Shown in pieces: positions 61,206 through 64,000 of a stretch of 64,000 nucleotides of DNA. Numbering within the stretch: position 1 is the stretch's first letter; each line of letters begins with the position of its first letter. Origin of the DNA: JAWPMT01 sp965267435 (GTDB taxonomy: Bacteria; Bacteroidota; Bacteroidia; Cytophagales; Cyclobacteriaceae); assembly GCA_965267435.1 (NCBI GenBank), contig OZ253960.1, positions 1,116,001 through 1,180,000 of the forward strand, written 5' to 3'. The notes below the pieces were generated by a model. The model saw only the letters and a list, made by a program, of their open reading frames with translations. It made no database searches and was not told the DNA's origin. Both the position numbers and the translations under genes were made by a program.

Positions 61206-63842
61206 CTACTCGTCTTTGAGTATTTCAGCCGGATTGGACAGAGCCGCACTGATTGTTTTGAAACTCATGGTGACCAATGAGATGATCAGCGTCACGGCAG
61301 TGGCGAAACCAAATACTTCCCAGCCAATCTCCACACGATAGGCAAAGCCCTCGAGCCATCTGCTCATCAGGAATAGCGATGTGGGAATTGACAAAACCAA
61401 CGAGACGCTGAACAACTTGATGAAATCCCATGAAAGCAGCGCTACAATTCTCTGGGTCGAGGCGCCGAGCACTTTTCTTACGCCGATCTCCTTGCTTCTT
61501 TGGGCAGTGCTATAGATTGTGAGCCCTAGCAACCCGAGGCAGGCCACAAACATGGCGAGACCAGAGAAGATCGTAAAGACAGTGCCAAACCGAGTGTCCG
61601 TCTCGTATTGCTCGTCAAAATTGGTATCGCTGAAGTGGGCGACAAACGGTCGGTGAGGTGCCACCTGATTCCAGATGTCTTCGAGTTCCGACAACGTCCG
61701 CTGGTACTCAGTGGTGTTGAGCTTCAAAGACAACATGGAAGTAGAGTACCATGTTGAATAGCGAAGGGCGAGGGGCTCCACATCCTTGTGCAGAGACACA
61801 TAATTGAAGTCTTGGACCACGCCGATCACAACGCCCTCTCGTCCCCATTGCTTGAATTTCTTGCCAACGATATCTTCTGGATTTGCATAGCCGAAGAGCT
61901 TGGCAGCGGCCTCATTGAATAACATAGAATGGGTAGAATCCAATGGGAAGTCCCTCGAGTAGTTGCGCCCTGCCACAATCGTCATGTCATACGTTGGTAT
62001 GAAGTCTTCATCTATTGCATATAAGGCAGGACCTTTTGTTATCATTTCACCTGAGGGTCCTTCAACAGTGGTGCCTGCATTTGGGAAAAAATCGCCGGGA
62101 GTTGCTCTGGATGCGCCAATCTTCTGAACTGCCGGATGCTTAAGAAATTCCGACTTGATATAATCAAGACTCTTTTGAACACGGTAATCCCATCCGTACT
62201 GGATTACAAGGACCTGGTTCGAGTCGAAACCCTTGTCATGCTGCCGAAGGAAATTGAGTTGATTGGAGATGACGACTGTCCCTGTGAGTAAGATGATGGA
62301 AAGCGCAAACTGCAGCACCACCAAGGATTTCCTGAGCCAAGCGCCCTCTGATGACGTCCTGAACGAACCGCGAAGCACTGTAACCGGTTTGAAATTGGAA
62401 AGTACAAATGCTGGGTAGCTGCCAGCAAGAATACCGATAAGACCAAGTGCAACGATTGCCGTTAGCATGCTTTCGGGAGTGAAAAGCCACGTGGCGGGCA
62501 GAGGTTTGTCCACGAGAATTTCCAAGTAGCCATGACCAATAGAAAGTAACAACGCCGCCACTACGGCTGCCATGCATGTCAACAAGACGGCCTCAAATAG
62601 AAATTGTAGAATCAGTGCCCTTCTATGCGATCCGATGGTCTTACGAATGGCCACCTCCTTGGCTCTTTCCAGGGAGCGCGCGGTAGCGAGATTGGTGAAA
62701 TTGATACAGGCGATGACCAGGATGAAAATAGCAATCGAAATAAACAGGTAGATGTTACTGCGATTGCCTACCGGCCCGGGCTGCCTTCCAGCCTCGGAGT
62801 TCAGGTAAGCATCGGCAATAGGTTCAAACCGAAAGGTGTAAGCGTACTCGCTGTCGTAATACTTCTCCAAAAAGGCCGGCACTTGCTCTTCAAGGTCTGC
62901 AGCATTAGCATCGTCATGCAGCGTAAAATAGGTGTAGAAATCCACGTACCCCCAAGCATCAAATATGTTTGGCCTCCTATTGATGAAGGAAGTCATGGAG
63001 ATGAACCCGTCGAAAGTGAAGTGCGAGTTGGGTGGTATTTCATAAACCGCCGTTACTTCATATCGGTCCTCTCCGTCCATTAGTAGTGTTTTTCCAATTG
63101 GATCTTCGGCCCCGAAGTATTTCTCGGCCATCTTCCTGGACAATACAATCGTATTCGGCCTGGTCAAAGCTGTGGCCGGATTACCCGCTAACCAATTCCA
63201 TGTAAAGATCTGATGCAGCGTAGAATCCGCAAATGGGATGTTCTTCTCTTGGAAGCGATTGTCCTCGTACTCGACAAGCCAGTCCATGGGACTTGTGAAT
63301 CTCCCTATGCTTTCGATCTGCGGGAAATACTCAATCATCGCATCGGCGATGGGCGCATTGCCCCAAACCTGATGCTCACTGATCGGGAATACCTTACCAT
63401 CTATTTCCTCGCCCTTCTCTCCAAAATAGTGCAGCACTCGATGTATGCGGTCAAATTTCTCATTGTAGGTGTCATAAGACAACTCATTCTTCACGTAGAT
63501 AAGAATGAGGAGACAGGAGGCGATACCGACACCGAGACCAGCCACATTGAGCAGTGAGAAGGTCTTGTTACGGAGAATGCTTCGTAGGCTGACCTTGTAG
63601 TAATTTTTAAACATGCCGTAGTTATTGAGTTTTTGAGTTCCTTCTGGTTTTCGGACGATGCTAGGACGGAAGAAGCGGATCACGTTCCACACGTAGCGCC
63701 TGCGGGCAGTATTCGTGCCCTTGGTCTCCACTTCCTCATAGAATTGCTCTTCCATGTCGCCCAGGATACTCTCCTGCAGCGCCGGTTTGCAATACCACTC
63801 GAAGAACTTTTGAAAGCCCTTAGGGGGATCCGTGTTAGGCAT
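61206..63842 (-). CDS. ABC transporter permease with permease prefix domain 2
   Basis: This 878-residue permease starts at MPNTDPPKGFQKFFEWYCKPALQESILGDMEEQFYEEVETKGTNTARRRYVWNVIRFFRPSIVR, the same prefix type as the 37460 gene. Two MacB-core/FtsX units follow, with KEVAIRKTIGSHRRALI and KEIGVRKVLGASTQRIV. The start codon overlaps the upstream PadR frame by 8 bp. No ATPase gene is in the window. Confidence 0.9.
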   Translation of the reverse strand: MPNTDPPKGFQKFFEWYCKPALQESILGDMEEQFYEEVETKGTNTARRRYVWNVIRFFRPSIVRKPEGTQKLNNYGMFKNYYKVSLRSILRNKTFSLLNVAGLGVGIASCLLILIYVKNELSYDTYNEKFDRIHRVLHYFGEKGEEIDGKVFPISEHQVWGNAPIADAMIEYFPQIESIGRFTSPMDWLVEYEDNRFQEKNIPFADSTLHQIFTWNWLAGNPATALTRPNTIVLSRKMAEKYFGAEDPIGKTLLMDGEDRYEVTAVYEIPPNSHFTFDGFISMTSFINRRPNIFDAWGYVDFYTYFTLHDDANAADLEEQVPAFLEKYYDSEYAYTFRFEPIADAYLNSEAGRQPGPVGNRSNIYLFISIAIFILVIACINFTNLATARSLERAKEVAIRKTIGSHRRALILQFLFEAVLLTCMAAVVAALLLSIGHGYLEILVDKPLPATWLFTPESMLTAIVALGLIGILAGSYPAFVLSNFKPVTVLRGSFRTSSEGAWLRKSLVVLQFALSIILLTGTVVISNQLNFLRQHDKGFDSNQVLVIQYGWDYRVQKSLDYIKSEFLKHPAVQKIGASRATPGDFFPNAGTTVEGPSGEMITKGPALYAIDEDFIPTYDMTIVAGRNYSRDFPLDSTHSMLFNEAAAKLFGYANPEDIVGKKFKQWGREGVVIGVVQDFNYVSLHKDVEPLALRYSTWYSTSMLSLKLNTTEYQRTLSELEDIWNQVAPHRPFVAHFSDTNFDEQYETDTRFGTVFTIFSGLAMFVACLGLLGLTIYSTAQRSKEIGVRKVLGASTQRIVALLSWDFIKLFSVSLVLSIPTSLFLMSRWLEGFAYRVEIGWEVFGFATAVTLIISLVTMSFKTISAALSNPAEILKDE

Positions 63843-64000
63843 AGCTGAACTTGAGCTGAGGAGCGAGGTTCCAGAGTTTGGTCCTGGCGTCTTTCATCTC
63901 TTGCAGCAGTACGCGACCGGCGTTGGTGATCTTGAAGAAGCGCTTCTTCCTGCCTCCTCGCGAATTGGTAGCTCCCCCCATATGCGACTGCAAGTAGCCT
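63835..64000 (-). CDS. PadR family regulator, partial (5' end beyond the window)
   Basis: Reading in from the window edge gives GYLQSHMGGATNSRGGRKKRFFKITNAGRVLLQEMKDARTKLWNLAPQLKFSYA and a TAA stop. This is the C-terminal half of a PadR protein, close to the PadR encoded at 37131 (GYLQSHYGGATAARGGRRKRFYQLT). The frame overlaps the permease start by 8 bp, completing a third padR-permease cassette. Confidence 0.88.
   Translation of the reverse strand, partial: GYLQSHMGGATNSRGGRKKRFFKITNAGRVLLQEMKDARTKLWNLAPQLKFSYA

Overview
The window looks like a chromosomal segment of a free-living Bacteroidota bacterium, probably a marine or soil member of the Cytophagales. That placement is inferred from the family mix: a TonB-dependent receptor followed by a DUF4249 lipoprotein, a DUF5916 protein, DUF885, permease-prefix ABC permeases with PadR partners, LytS/LytTR regulation, class S1 sulfatase plus GH78 rhamnosidase, and a four-helix-bundle (23S rRNA IVP-type) gene. 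Promoter-like TTTG/TAnnTTTG boxes and weak Shine-Dalgarno signals agree. I found no rRNA, tRNA, CRISPR array, integrase, transposase or replication origin.

Layout. 1-7.4 kb: a small membrane protein, a VOC protein, a 1050-residue protein of unknown function with a terminator, then minus-strand genes for a CREST-type membrane hydrolase, a Tat-exported TIM-barrel protein, and an FkbM methyltransferase/GtrA pair. 7.6-13.5 kb: two large fusion enzymes meet tail to tail with no gap, a small-molecule kinase fused to a class III aminotransferase and a sulfatase fused to an alpha-L-rhamnosidase. 13.5-20.4 kb: a membrane fatty acid hydroxylase and a divergent TetR regulator share a striking operator region, followed by a DDAH-like hydrolase with an APC permease, a Rieske oxygenase, and a membrane-anchored AraC-TPR regulator. 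20.9-32.4 kb: an amidohydrolase lipoprotein, outer-membrane proteins, a two-subunit molybdenum hydroxylase with its terminator, a DUF885 peptidase-like lipoprotein, small unknowns and an SDR enzyme.

32.4-64 kb is dominated by sensing and envelope functions. There are four MacB/FtsX-like ABC permeases with no ATPase gene. Three are translationally coupled to a PadR repressor, the last being cut by the window end. The fourth is divergent from an OmpR-type two-component system across an array of GTTAAAA repeats. Between them lie M28 and M1 peptidases, a TPR-HTH regulator next to a methanethiol S-methyltransferase (MddA-like) and acyl-CoA-dehydrogenase-fold pair with helically phased TTGTAACC repeats, a class III nucleotide cyclase, a LytS/LytTR pair, a TonB receptor/DUF4249 pair and two haem-binding proteins.

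The best candidates for something undescribed are these. (1) A small inverted-repeat element carrying a four-helix-bundle gene (54954-55398), together with a gene-free 80-bp hairpin built from the same TTGAATG heptamers (41826-41905). (2) The tandem-operator switch between the membrane hydroxylase and TetR. (3) The phased repeat array in front of the MddA-like gene. (4) The 1050-residue orphan protein. All functional links are inferred from sequence reading alone.
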